Notes: generated by a model not told the origin, from the letters alone. 64,000 nt of DNA from Platanthera guangdongensis (GCA_039583875.1 CM077166.1:89526564-89590563), one strand, 5' to 3'. Shown: positions 44,680 through 55,842, counted from the stretch's first letter. Program-made: numbers and translations.

Positions 44680-45487
44680 TGATTAGTCTTTATTTATAGT
44701 ATTTTTTATATAGTTTTTATTTAATAAATAGCTATGTTTATTTCTAGTTTTTATTAATTTTTAAATTAATCCTTTTGTTTTCTTATTTTAGGTAAATTTG
44801 GGCTGCCAATAGCAAATTGGAGCTTACAGGACTAACCAGGAGATGAAACAGAAGAATACTTGAGAAATCACTTCTACACGCCCCTATCACGGGCGTGACC
44901 TTCAGGTCACGGGGGTGACAGGTGGCCGTGACCCACAGAGGAGCCCAGAGAATGGGACACATCAGTTTAAAACTATACGCCCCTGGTCACGGGAGTGACC
45001 TATAGGTCACGGGCGTGACCAGAATGCATGACCAAGGGGCTCAATTCCTCGAGCGAAGAACGTTGGACAGTCAAATACACGCCCATGACCCAAGGCGTGG
45101 CATATGCGTTTCCAGCAAGTAAATCAGCCGTTGTGCGAGATTTCCGTTGCGTCAGATCTTGGCGGTTTCTCCGCCAATGTTCCCGGGCTTTCAAGATGGC
45201 GGTTCCGAGACTGACATGCCCTAGGTCACGGGCGTGACCTAGGGCATGACCTTCTAGAAATTTTTAATATAAATTCCAGATGAGTTCAAGAGTTGGGGGG
45301 GGGAGCAAGGAGGACAATCTAGGAGTAGTTTTAGCTCGTTTATTTTCCTGTTTTGCAGTATTTTCTTATGTAACTTTTGCCTTCATAGTTTAGTTTGTCT
45401 TTCATTGTGTTTAATTCAATTACTCTCTTTTTAGTAATCATGCTCTTGCCCTTCTTTTTATCTAATTTCTTCATCATGCTTACTAGC
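44680..45487 (+). repeat. Unit A LTR 5, truncated
   Basis: Begins TGATTAGTC and follows the other LTRs up to ATGCTTACTAG, then changes abruptly to gypsy gag sequence. It shares the ~160-bp array deletion with LTR 4. TATAAAT at 45268-45274. Confidence 0.85.
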
Positions 45488-46491
45488 CTGCAAGGCAAAT
45501 GCAGCAGCCCGCTCCTGCGATGGTGCAGGTACCTCTTCCAGAGGTTGAGCCAAGAAGAGTGCAACAGGTAGTAGTGGAGTCGTTGGTGCAAAGGAGGGCA
45601 ACCGAGAGATAGCTCAAACATATCTGAGCTTTAATCCTCCTATATTCTCGTGGTTGGGAACCCCATCTCAAGCTGAAGACTGGCTCTCCCGTGTGAAGAG
45701 AGTCTTGACAGTGACGGAGACAGAGGAGTAGCAGATGACCACTATAGCTACGTTGCTTTTGGATGGAGACGCTAGGCTGTAGTGGGAGGGTTTGGAGCTA
45801 CATCTATTGAGAGGTAGGCAACTTATAGACGTCTCGATGGAGGAGTTCTCGAGACTGTTCTTGGCTAGGTACCTCCCTTCGACTCAGAGGATTGCCTTGG
45901 AGAATGAGTTACAGAGGTTAGTACAAGGAGAGAGTAGCGTGGAAGAGTATCTCCACGAGTTTACTAGGTTGGGTCGGTTTGCTAGCTCTACCATCGTGGA
46001 TGAGGAGCGTAAGACCAACCATTTTTACGAAGGTCTAAGAGATGACTTGAGGCTACTACTCTCGGGGCCGATGACACAGGGTTTCTTGACCTTGGTCAAC
46101 ATGGCCCGGTCCTTGGAGAAGGACATGAAGAATGTTCAAGCGAAGAAAATCCTTGGTGATAAAAATTCTGAGTTCAAGGTGCCGGCGAACTCAAAGTTTG
46201 GGCACCGTAAGTTCTTTAAGAAGGATAGGACTTCGGGTCCAGCTCCTTCTTCCGGTGCTTCTGGGGTGACTACGGGTCGGACCCCGGGTGCATGTTTTAC
46301 TTGTGGGAAGCCGGGGCACTTTGCCCGTGATTGTTGGAGAGGAAGTCCCAAGTCCGAGACGAAGCCGGGAGCAACTTATGACGAGAAGGGCAAAGCGGTG
46401 GAGTCAACCGCGTCCCATTATGCTCCGGCTCAACCAAGGGTTTATAATTTTGGCCAACAGGAGGCCATCAAACAAGAGGATGTGGTGACAG
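45488..46491 (+). pseudogene. Gypsy gag (retrotransposon gag domain, CCHC)
   Basis: Frame with in-frame TAG at 45729-45731 and 45780-45782; the second replaces the first Trp of a WWEG-type motif. Domain features: AEDWLSRVKRVL, FSRLFLARYLPSTQR, EYLHEFTRLGRFA, FYEGLRDDLRLLL, then the CCHC knuckle CFTCGKPGHFARDC at about 46293-46334. The C-terminal part is basic and Gly/Ser-rich. The unspliced frame would stop at 46502. Confidence 0.85.
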
Positions 46492-46568
46492 GTACGGTTT
46501 AATTCGTAGCAAGTTAAGTTTCTTTAAATACTTGTTATGCGTATGTTACCTTACCATTGCTTATTTAG
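46492..46568 (+). other. Candidate 77-bp spliceosomal intron between gag and protease
   Basis: GTACGG...ATTTAG. Removing it joins VVTG directly to FVLICEFPARALFDTGASHS in frame and accounts for the frame change between gag (frame 3) and pol (frame 2). The joined spacing from VVTG to the ALFDTG active site is ten residues, as is usual in this lineage. Confidence 0.55.
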
Positions 46569-48331
46569 GATTTGTTTTGATTTGTGAGTTTCCTGCAAGA
46601 GCACTCTTTGATACGGGAGCTTCACACTCCTTGTTCAAAGGATTCATATCGCGCATCGGGGTACCTTCTTAGATGGCGAAGGACAAGTTGGATGTTTTGT
46701 TACCGAATGGGTGTTCGATGCGCGCGGATAAAATCTGCGGTGTTAAGATTCGCATTGGGAATCAAGAGTTCGATCTACAAGCGTCGTTACTACCATTGGT
46801 GGAGTTCGATGTTATATTTGGCATGGACTGGCTCTCGTAGCAGCAAGCCTATATTGATTGCGGTCGCAAAGTAGTCAAGTTGGGAGTAAGTCGTGAGATG
46901 ACTTTTACAGGCTTGAAAGGGTCGAGCAAGACGTTGATGTCTGCTCTTCAGGTGGTGAAGGCGATTCGTGCTGGTGCAGAGTTGTTTTTTACACTAGTGG
47001 AGGTTGCAAAGCCAAAGCCTACATTGGATAGTATTTCAGTGGTAGCTGAGTACCCTAATGTGTTCCCCGCAGATCTTCCTGGAGCCGCACCTCAACGGGA
47101 GATAGATTTCACTATTGAGCTAGTGCCAGGTGCAAAGCCTGTGTCACGATCTCCATATCGGCTAGCGCCTAAGGAAATGGAGGAGCTGAAGGTGCAACTT
47201 TAAGAGTTTTTGGAGCAAGGGTTTGTGCGTCCAAGTTTGTCGCCTTGGAGCGCATCGGTCCTCTTTGTAAAGAATAAGGATGGGAGCTTGAGACTTTGTA
47301 TTGATTATCGGGAGTTAAACAAGCTAACGGAAAAGAACAAGTACCCAATCCCAAGGATCGATGAGCTTTTTGATCTGTTGGTCAGGTCGACGGTGTACTC
47401 TAAGTTGTATCTCAAGTCTGGTTACTATCAGTTGAGGATAAGGGAGAGTGATATCCCTAAGACAGCATTCAGTACAAGATACAGGCATTACGAGTTTACG
47501 GTCATGCCGTTTGGGCTGACAAATGCACCGTCAGTGTTCATGGATTTGATGAGCAGGACCTTCAGTGAGTACTTGGACCATTTTGTGATCGTCTTCATCA
47601 ACGATATTTTGGTGTACTCGCAGAGTGAGGAAGATCACTTCAGGCATCTTCATTTGCTTTTGGAGATGCTAAGGAGGAGTCAATTGTACGCCAAGTTCTC
47701 GAAGTACGAGTTTTTGTTATCCTCAATGGCATTCCTCGGTCATATAGTGAGTGGGGAAATTATTGCAGTAGATCTGACGAAGATTGTTGCGATACGAGTG
47801 TGGTCTGAGCTTTCTACGGTAGCGGAAGTCCGGAGCTTTCTAGGGCTTGCCGGCTATTATAAGCGCTTCGTAGAGAACTTCTCACGGATAACGTTACCTC
47901 TCACTACTTTGACGAGAAAGGAGCAGAAGTTTGTTTGGACGCCGGAGTGCGCGTGAGCTTTTGAGGAGTTGAAATGTCGGTTCACCACGGTGCCTGTGTT
48001 GAGTTCGCCGAGTGGGACCGAAGGTTATGAGATTTATTGCGATGCTTCGGGCAGTGGTTTGGTTTGTGGGTTGTTACAGCATGGAAGCGTTATAGCATAT
48101 GGCTTGAGACAGCTGAAGGTGCACGAGAGGAACTATCTGGTCCATGACTAGGAGTTAGAGGCCGTGATTTTTGCCTTGAAGCTGTGGCAACATTATTTGT
48201 ACGGTGTGAAGATCGATATCAACAACGATCACAAGAGCCTGAATTATTTGATTGATCAGAAAGATCTGAACATGTGGCAGCGTAGATTGATGGAGTTCCT
48301 GGGGGACTATACATTTTGTTGGATCCCTAGT
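46569..48331 (+). pseudogene. Gypsy protease-RT-RNase H, inactive
   Basis: A single frame with five internal stops (near 46671, 46838, 47201, 47954 and 48149). The protease motif ALFDTGASHSLF is intact. RT shows [32 protein letters not shown] and [16 protein letters not shown]. But the motif A Asp is Tyr ([11 protein letters not shown], 47408-47410) and the first Asp of the DD box is Asn ([10 protein letters not shown], 47600-47602). RNase H begins YEIYCDASGSGLVCGLLQ and continues to RRLMEFLGDYTFCWIP, where E5 is inserted. Polymerase activity is excluded by two of three catalytic residues. Confidence 0.88.
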
Positions 48332-49976
48332 TGATTTGGGCTAGGTCCACTAACTTAGGATGTGACCCATCATGTATAGTCTGGGTCAATTTATATTTTA
48401 GAGTCTAAGACAGTCCTCTATCTCAACTTCAGATGGACCAGCCTTCCTCAAGACCATCAGGAACTCCAGATCTATCAGTTTTTCACACTAAGTGATATGA
48501 GTTCGACGTTCGTCGAACTCAGCTCGACGAAGGGAGTTCTGCGCTCGACGATCGTGAGATAATTCATAGTGCTGAGCTCGACGAACTATGTTCTTTGTTC
48601 GACGAACACCAGGATTCTACTTCAAGCTTTATTAGGACTACTTCAGAATTTCTCTAAGTCCAACTTCAAGCTTCGGTCGACGAATTACTTTCTGAGCTCG
48701 ATGAACTTGGACCTCGAGTTGTCAATTTCTCAGGTCGACGAAGTCAGCTTCTCAGGTCGACGAATGCTGTACTCTACTCGACGATTTCTGGACTTAGAGA
48801 ATTTGTGTCGACACTTAGGGTTTGTGTCGACAGCAGATAATGTGTGTCGACACCAGCTTATGTCGACACCAGAGGATTTGTGTCGACACCTGGATATCAG
48901 TCGACACCAGCTTATGTCGACACCAAGATCAATCTGTCGACACCAACTTTTGTTGACACAGCATTTCAGCAGATGCAGAGTATTTTACCTAAGTCCAAAA
49001 CTTTTCTCAGCTCGACGAATAATGTCTTACATTGAAGATTGTCTGTTCAACGAATGAATACTGTCAGCTCGAAGAACTCAACTCAGCTCGACGAACTCAA
49101 CTCAGCTCGACGAACTCAACTCAGCTCGACGAACTCAGCTCAGCTCGACGAACTCAACTCAGCTCGACAAACTCAGCTCAGCTCGACGAACTCAGCTAAG
49201 CTCGATGAACTCAGGCTCAGCTCGACGAACTCAAAACTCAGTTCGACGAATTATGTTCTTTGGTCGACGATTCCAGACTAGGTCTTCTTCCGTTCCCGTC
49301 TCATTCCATGGCGCTGATTCCTGAACATTTAATGGCAGTTCTTCCCAGAATACTACCGTTAGAATGTGAAGTTAATCCTGGATTATTACATACCATTTTC
49401 CCATGGAAATAGTTGGGGAAATAATTTATTGCAGCTTCCTTTCCAGGCCGTCTGCCATTACTGCTCTATTATTCAAAATTCAAAGGATTCTTATGACATT
49501 GAGATAGACAGAAAGAGCCAGCAATACAGTAATACAGTGATTCAGACAACATAAAAAAAAGGAATTCGTTCTTGGCCCAGAGAGAAACTGATCAAGAAGA
49601 AGAAGAACCCTACATCAATATCAAGAGTCTTCTTCTTCTGCTTTTACTCAGGATAACTTCAAAGACAATACATTCATATCAGTCACAAGAAGTTCCTGGA
49701 GACTTTCTGTGGACCAGGAAATCTAGGTCTTTGAAGACCTATCACCCTGAAGCAGTGCTCCAGCATTCTTCCTGATTCATTCTACATCTCAGGGGGAGCA
49801 AAGCTGCTAAACAACAATCCACAAGTCTTCTCATTTGACTTGAGAAAGAGAAGATCTCATCACCCTCTCACTCCACCTCTGTACAGGGTTTTAATTCCCT
49901 TCAAAATTATTCTGGTTGCAAGTCTCCCTCCAAAAGACTTGAGGGTTTGGTTTTTGGGAACCTGATCAAAACCCCA
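48332..49976 (+). repeat. 5' LTR of E5, left piece
   Basis: Contains the TCGACGA arrays (48480-49275), then about 500 bp without repeats. CATCTCAGGGGGAGCAAAG near 49784 resembles a purine tract but is not next to an LTR edge. Open frames at 48569-49281 follow the repeats. Confidence 0.7.
48500..49275 (+). repeat. Short tandem arrays in the E5 LTR
   Basis: Two kinds: GTCGACACC units at about 48806-48960, and about ten 18-20-bp units of CTCAGCTCGACGAACTCAA at about 49070-49250, with scattered TCGACGAA before them. The common core is TCGACGA. Confidence 0.85.
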
Positions 49977-51652
49977 TGTTAAATTTTCTCAACGTGGTCA
50001 GCAAGATAGCCCAAACGCCAAAATAATATCTTCGGAACTACCCAATTCGCACGTTGAACCAGCGGAAACCAAGGACTAGAGGTACAAAGGTAAATCCCAA
50101 CAAACAATGGAGGCACAAGCAAGTCTTTTATACATTCACTTCTTTACAATGCGAGGCATCCATAGCGAGACATGATTTCGCTAGTATAACAGCTGAAAAT
50201 AGAAAGCACTAAAAAACAAGCCGGGCGGACAGCACCCGAGTCCGCCGAGACCGCGAGGTCGCCGAGGTCGCCGAGTCCGCTGAGCTCGCCCAAGATATGC
50301 TGCAATCCGCCGAATAGACACGGAGTCTGCCGAAGCCGCGAGGCCGCGCGGACACACCGTTATTCGCCTCCTGCTGAACTTGAACTTAGGAACACCCCTA
50401 CCCGCCTGAAGCCGGCGGACAGGTTATTGAAGCTGGCAAAGTTGAAACAGAACTGACAAGCCGCAGAGCGACCTCCTGCTGAGTCCGCAAAGACCACACA
50501 CTCCCAAGCACTTGACCGAAGTCACAGCCAAACTCCTGGCTCCTTGAAGCTATACGCGCGACCTGCACACAGCAAACTATCAGTCTGAAACAATCCGCGC
50601 GGACTGGAAAACACAGACCGTAGCTCCTTGAACACCCCAACTTACTGTTCACTCAAGTTATTTAGGTTATGCCAGGGGTGGTCCTATTTATAGGCAAGGT
50701 GAGGAGTGTGGTCACCGCCCAAGAGATAGCGTCACCACCCTAGCCCGCGCGATAGCAAAAACACCGTCCGCCGAGTCCGCATGGACTTAGCCGGATACCA
50801 AGGGAAACCGCCAGGAGCAAGCCAGCCATTGGCGAACCCTCTCCAGTCCGCCCAAGCTTATGCGGACAAGGCATCAGCCCGCAAAGCTTCAACCACTGCA
50901 AGACAGCAACCCCCTTCAATGGCAGTCCGCACTAACCCGAGGCAGTCCGCAAGACTCACACCCCAACCCGCCACAAGTCCACGACCAAAGGAAGACAGCA
51001 ACAGTCCGCCCGGTCACAACGGACTTGGCGGATACCGCGGACACCATGGCCATGGCACAAAGTGTGACCAAGTCCAAAACCATCAAGGGCCAATGCGAGC
51101 ATGGCAGACACAAAATCTCGTCCGCCAAACACCCTAGCATAGACCGCCATGAGTTCGCAAGCTCCTCGCACTTCTGTCCAACGCAGCAGCCAACCCCGGA
51201 CTCCAAACCCAGTCCGCCAATCGATCTCAACAGCAAATCGCCTGCTGTGCCACCAGAGCTCGACAAGGCCTCAGTCAAGCTCTAAGCCCAGTCCGCAACA
51301 GCCCACACCGCGGACACACCAGTCCGCAAGCTTCCCGCGGACATGAGCCAAACCGCCTATCAGCACAAACTTGCACCCGCGGCCACTGAGCAATGCACCA
51401 GTCCGCAAGCCTTTATCCGCTCAGGCCGCTCCTTGGCAAAGCCAATCAGCAAACACCCTATCCGCATAAACCAGGCCGCATAGTCTGCGGACTCAACCCG
51501 TGCAAACCGCCCAGAAGATAAACTAGCTTCTCACTAGACCTTCCACCAGGCCGCATATCACAGTCCGCCCAGTCCGCCTAGTCCGCCAATGCTGTCCGCC
51601 CCAGGCCGCCCGGCCTGTCCCGTCACCCACTTCCTCTTCACATATTTCAACA
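49977..51652 (-). repeat. 3' LTR of M
   Basis: Rich in GTCCGC/GCGGAC like the E1 LTR but otherwise different. Minus-strand TATA at 50685-50692. Open frames here are repeat by-products. Confidence 0.9.
50685..50692 (-). promoter_or_regulatory. TATA box in the 3' LTR of M
   Basis: The minus strand reads GCCTATAAATAGGAC, identical over 15 bases to the E1 promoter core. Confidence 0.65.
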
Positions 51653-53359
51653 CTCCCCCTTGAAGTGGGAAGTGGTGACCAAGCCCAGCAAGCTGCACAA
51701 GCGTTCAAAGGGCCCCTTCGACAGTGGCTTCGTGAAGATGTCAGCAAGATTATTTTCACTCCGAACATGCCCGACCAGCAGAGACCCCTCCAATACCTTC
51801 TCGCTGATGAAGTGGTGATCAATCTCTATATGCTTGGTCCTGGCGTGACACACTGGATTGTTAACCAGTTTGAGAGCACTCTCATTGTCACCCCGGAGTA
51901 AAGTAGGCCCTTGCACTTCTTCACGAACATCCTCTATAAGCCTCCTCAACCAAACGGCTTCCCGAGCTGCCAAGGCCGAAGCCTTATACTCTGCCTCCGT
52001 GGTTGAAACCGACACCGAGTCCTGCTTCTTGCTACACCACGAGATGCTAGCTGAACCGCAAGTGAACACATAACCTAAAGTAGACCTTCGATCATCCGAA
52101 TCACCCCCATAGTCAGCATCAGTGTACCCGAGCAACGCAACCTCCGCGTCCCTTCTATAGAGGAGTCCCATGTTAGAAGAAGCCTTGACATACTTCAGAA
52201 TTCCCTTCGCCGCCACTAGATGAGATTGCCTTGGTTCAGCCATATACCGACTTACTCGGCCAACAGCATAAGCAATATCCGGCCTTGTAATTGTCAAGTA
52301 AATCAAGCTCCCAACAATAGCCCTGAACACCAAGGGATCATAAAGAACCCTTCCCTCATCTCGTCGAAGCTTCAACCCAGATTCTAGTGGAGTAGAGCAC
52401 TTCTTCCCTTCGCCCATGCCAAACCGCTTCACAATGCGATCAGCAAACCCTTTCTGTCTAATGAGAACCCCGCACTCCTTCCTCTCCACTTCCAGACCAA
52501 GAAAGTGATGCAACTCTCCCAAGTCTTTCATCTCGAAGCGTATAGCAAGCTCAGCCCTGAGCCTTACTACTTCCCCCTCCGAATTCCCTGTGATGATCAT
52601 GTCATCCACATACAGTAGGACCAAGACTCGTAGCTCTCCCTTCTTCTTGACGAACAAGCTTGAATCCAAGTTAGAAGCAAGGTATCCACACAATTGCAAG
52701 TACTCTGCAATCTTCCCATACCACGCTCTAGGATCTTTCTTTAACCCATAGAGAGCTTTCCTGAGTTTGCAGACATAGTCCGGATGCTTCTTAGAGACAA
52801 AACCAAGCGACTGATCCATGAAGATGTCCTTGTCAATCTCTCCGTAAAGAAAGGCGTTCTTCACATCGAGTTGCCACAACCTCCATCCCTTGCTAGCAGC
52901 CAAGGCGATCACCACTCTTACAGAAGTCATCTTCGCAACTGGACTGAATGTCTCCTCATAGTCTTCTCCATACAGCTGTGAGAATCCTCTAGCGACCAGG
53001 CGAGCCTTGAACCGATCAATGCTCCCATCAGCCTTCTTCTTCAACTTATACACCCACTTGCAAGTAACCGGAGTAATGCCATCAACCTTGGGCACAAGGT
53101 CCCAGGTTTCATTCTTCTTCAGAGCATCAATCTCTTCCTTCATGGCATCATCCCACTCCTTTACTCCAGTGGCCTCGTTGAAGTTTGCAGGCTCTCTCTC
53201 ATCCAGAGGACCTGCAAAGAAGCAGGAGACAAAGCTCACTGAATTCCCATCACAGTACCGAGCCGGTGGCTTAACCACCCTCTTCGATCTCTGAAGAACC
53301 GGCACCTTGCTCACGGCTTCCATTGCTTCTTCAGCTCCACTCCTACCTGGGGCAAGCAT
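51647..53359 (-). pseudogene. M reverse transcriptase and RNase H
   Basis: 570 codons open. KPPARYCDGN opens the pre-RT region. RT has [46 protein letters not shown] and the active site LYVDDMIITG. RNase H has YTDADYGGDSDDRRSTLG, SKKQDSVSVSTTEAEY, RTKHIEIDHHFISE and LADIFTKPL. It ends HFKGEC with the stop inside the 3' LTR, as in E1. All catalytic residues I can check are present. It is separated from integrase by a frameshift at about 53350. Confidence 0.92.
51653..51664 (-). other. Polypurine tract of M
   Basis: The minus strand reads TTCAAGGGGGAG, directly before the 3' LTR; identical to the E1 tract. Confidence 0.85.
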
Positions 53360-54390
53360 TGAGCAGTGCTCCCCCTGCTTCCTGAGCCAGAAGGCTCAGC
53401 CTCGGAGTTCGAAGTAACAGGAGCTGCTGGTGAAACAGCAAGCTCCTCTTCCAAGCCTTCAGCTGCCTCCACCGGTGCTTCATCAAACTTGCTACTTCCT
53501 GTTAGCTCCACTGAGCCACCTCCATATGACGTCAGCTCGTCAAAGATAAAGTCTCTTGACACCACGAACTTCTTCGTCACAGGGTCCATGCATTTCCATC
53601 CCTTCTTCCGCTCATCATAGCCAATAAAGACAAGTTTCCTTGCCTTCGCATCCAGCTTTGTCCGTGAAGCATCCGGGACATGCACGTAGCAAGTTGAACC
53701 GAACACCTTAAGGTGTCCAACACTCGGCTTCTCCTTCAGCAACAGCTCAACAGGAGTCTTCATGTTGATAGGGCTGAGTGGCATCCGGTTGATAACATAA
53801 GCAGCACAAGACATTCCTTCCGCCCAAAAGGACCTTGGGATATCTTTCGCATGAAGCCAGCATTTGCAGGTCTCCGTCAAATGACGGATCTTCCGCTCCG
53901 CTACCCCATTTTGTTGTGGAGTGTGAGCACAAGTAAGCTCCCGTTGGATCTCGTGCTTCCTGCAGAAGTTAGAAAACTCGGAGGAGACAAACTCCCCCCC
54001 GTTATCAGTTCTAAGCTTCTTAACCCGCAAACCAAGCCGGCCTTCTACCAACTCCTTGAACTCCACGAACAAACGGAAGGCTTCCGACTTCTCCTTTAAG
54101 AAGTACACCCAAGTATACCTTGAGTAATCATCAACCAAGACAAGCATGTATCTGCTTCCGCCAAGGATGGCAGTAACCGTTGGTCCCATCAGGTCGCCAT
54201 GAATACACTCCAGTGGCATCTTGCTCCTTGTTTGTGATTTATCAAACGGAAGGCGATGTGCCTTACCGTATTGACAGCCCGCACAAACATGCCCATCACC
54301 AAAGGAGGACAACTTCGGCAACCCCCTCACCAAACTTCTACTCGCCATTGCCTTTAACTTGTCCATGCCAACATGTCCCAGCCTCTCATG
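53311..54390 (-). pseudogene. M integrase
   Basis: Begins HERLGHVGMDKLKAMA after the nonsense codon at 54391-54393, then CAGCQYGKAH (zinc region) and the core with the full triad: [32 protein letters not shown]-terminal copia features are FIGYDERKKGWKCMDP and VVSRDFIFDE. The frame runs out at 53311 after a shift in a Ser/Gly-rich linker. It would insert the cDNA into the genome. Confidence 0.9.
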
Positions 54391-55056
54391 TCAGATAGCC
54401 GCACTATCATTGGCTCTCATTTTATCAACATAAGCACTGGTGGAAAGAACAAATAAGTTCTTCACCCTCCTCCCAACATGAGCAACATCAGCCTTCACCG
54501 CTGATACGTTGCGAAGGAACCTCACGTCTGTTGGCCCAAACAGAGCGTGATACGCAGCGTCCACCGCATTGGTCACCGAGAAGAGGTTTTTCTTCATGCC
54601 CGGCACGTGATACACACTACTTAACGTGAGTGGCCCCTGATCACTACCCAATGACACGACCCCCTCCTTCTCTACTGCATAAATAGTATTATCAGCAGTG
54701 ATAATAACTTCATTACCTGAGTAAGCCTGCATGGAGGTAAACTTCGATTTATCTCCGGTGAGGTGATGACCACACCCGGAGTCCATGATCCACTCGTTGT
54801 TGAAGTCCTCAGCAGACAGGGCCCGGACACAAGTGCCCGTAATAAAAGCTCCGCCCCATTCTGCTTCTTCACTTCTCGAGCAAGCTTCCTCCTTTCCCGC
54901 AGCATGCCCAAGCTGCAGTTTGACCTTGCAGTCCCGCTTGAAGTGCCCTCGCTGATGACACCGGTAGCACTTCAGATTCTTCTTCCAGTCCTTAGGAGCA
55001 TTGCTCCTCTCCGGCGGATATGAAGTTGAAGTATCCTTCTCAACAGCGGCCTGCAC
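54391..55056 (-). pseudogene. M gag C-terminus and protease
   Basis: CCHC knuckle CYRCHQRGHFKRDC near the start, then the aspartic protease WIMDSGCGHHLTG with its Asp intact, and conserved YHVPGMKKNLFSV. It ends at TGA 54391-54393 at the position where E1 and E4 have Trp ([19 protein letters not shown]), so a TGG-to-TGA change is clear. Confidence 0.9.
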
Positions 55057-55060
55057 CTTC

Positions 55061-55774
55061 TTATTCTTCTTCCCATCCTTTCTTCTTGCCTGAGAAGAGA
55101 GCTTCGCTGCCTTCCTGATTCAGGTTCACTCCAGCCATCTGCCTTGCTAAGCTCTCCTGCGAGGCAAGCAGATTCTCCAGCTCCAGCAACGATGGCTGAG
55201 TAGCCCACCCTTGAACAGATGTAACAAAGGCCACATACTCCTTCCGCAAGCCGCGGATAATGTGCCTTTTCATCTTTGCCTCAGAGATAGGCTCATCAGG
55301 ATCCAGTGCCGACAGCTCAGCACACAAGCTCTTCATCTTTAAGAAGTATTTGGAGATGGAAAGGTCTCCCTGAGTTGCCCTGGCCAACTCATTCTCCAGG
55401 AACTGAAGTCGCGCCACATTCTTCCTATTGAACAACTCATCAATGGTTGTCCAAATATCAGCAGCCGACTCACATCCAATGATGTGATCAAACAGTTCCG
55501 GAGACACAGCTCTCTTCAGAACGAACTCCGCCTTAGCATTTGTTCTTCTCCAAAGCCTAACCTGCTCAGCAGTACCGAAAGCAATAGTGACTTCCTGCCT
55601 GTCGTCTCCACCAATGACTTCCCACAGCTCCTCGCCAAAAAAATAACTCTTCATGCACGACTTCCACTTCTTGAAGTTAGTCGGCGTTAAGAGTTCAATG
55701 CCCAGACCCCTTGCAAAGCTCCCTTCCATTGCAACACCTGTTGGCAACCTTTCAGCAGCTCCGAGCAACATCAC
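55061..55774 (-). pseudogene. M gag N-terminal part
   Basis: Copia-type gag: LTPTNFKKWKSCMKSYFFGE, LWEVIGGDDRQE, AEFVLKRAVSPELFDHIIGC, ADIWTTIDELF, YFLKMKSLCAELS, HIIRGLRKEYVAFVTSVQGW. The ATG at 55732 aligns with the gag start of E1 and is preferred; the frame is open from 55774. A frameshift near 55060 separates it from the CCHC part. Confidence 0.88.
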
Positions 55775-55842
55775 AGGTTAATCACCACTGAATCACTGAG
55801 TAACAACACTGGCTGTCTTCCGCTCACGCAACTGAACCTCAG

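Larger units (their letters stand above)
19923..45487 (+). mobile_element. Tandem array of non-autonomous Athila/Tat-derived LTR units (unit A)
   Basis: Five LTRs (starts 19923, 24221, 29773, 34084, 44680) alternate with four internal regions in one orientation. Adjacent units share one LTR and there is no duplication between them. After removing the solo LTR in unit 2 and the nested element in LTR4, the spacing is 4298, 4292, 4311 and 4156 bp. LTRs begin TGATAAGTC and end ATCA. Each is followed by a tRNA-Asp-type primer site, and each internal region ends in a G-rich tract (AAGTATGGGGGTATT) before the next LTR. No polymerase, integrase or protease is present. The primer site, the GGGGACAATG box and the CGGSH-type knuckle suggest descent from Athila/Tat gypsy elements. 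The fifth LTR is cut at 45487. Confidence 0.88.
45488..48331 (+). mobile_element. Ty3/gypsy (Tekay/Del-like) gag-pol fragment
   Basis: Gag, protease, RT and the start of RNase H of a chromovirus-type gypsy element, without LTRs. Left end joined to broken LTR 5 with no duplication. Right end interrupted, in the RNase H C-terminal region, by the LTR of E5 at 48332, and not resumed in the window. Motif spacing fits the Tekay/Del lineage. Confidence 0.85.

Noticed and set aside
48569..49281. Small proteins in the E5 LTR repeat arrays
   Set aside because: Translations only mirror the TCGACGA and GTCGACACC repeats.
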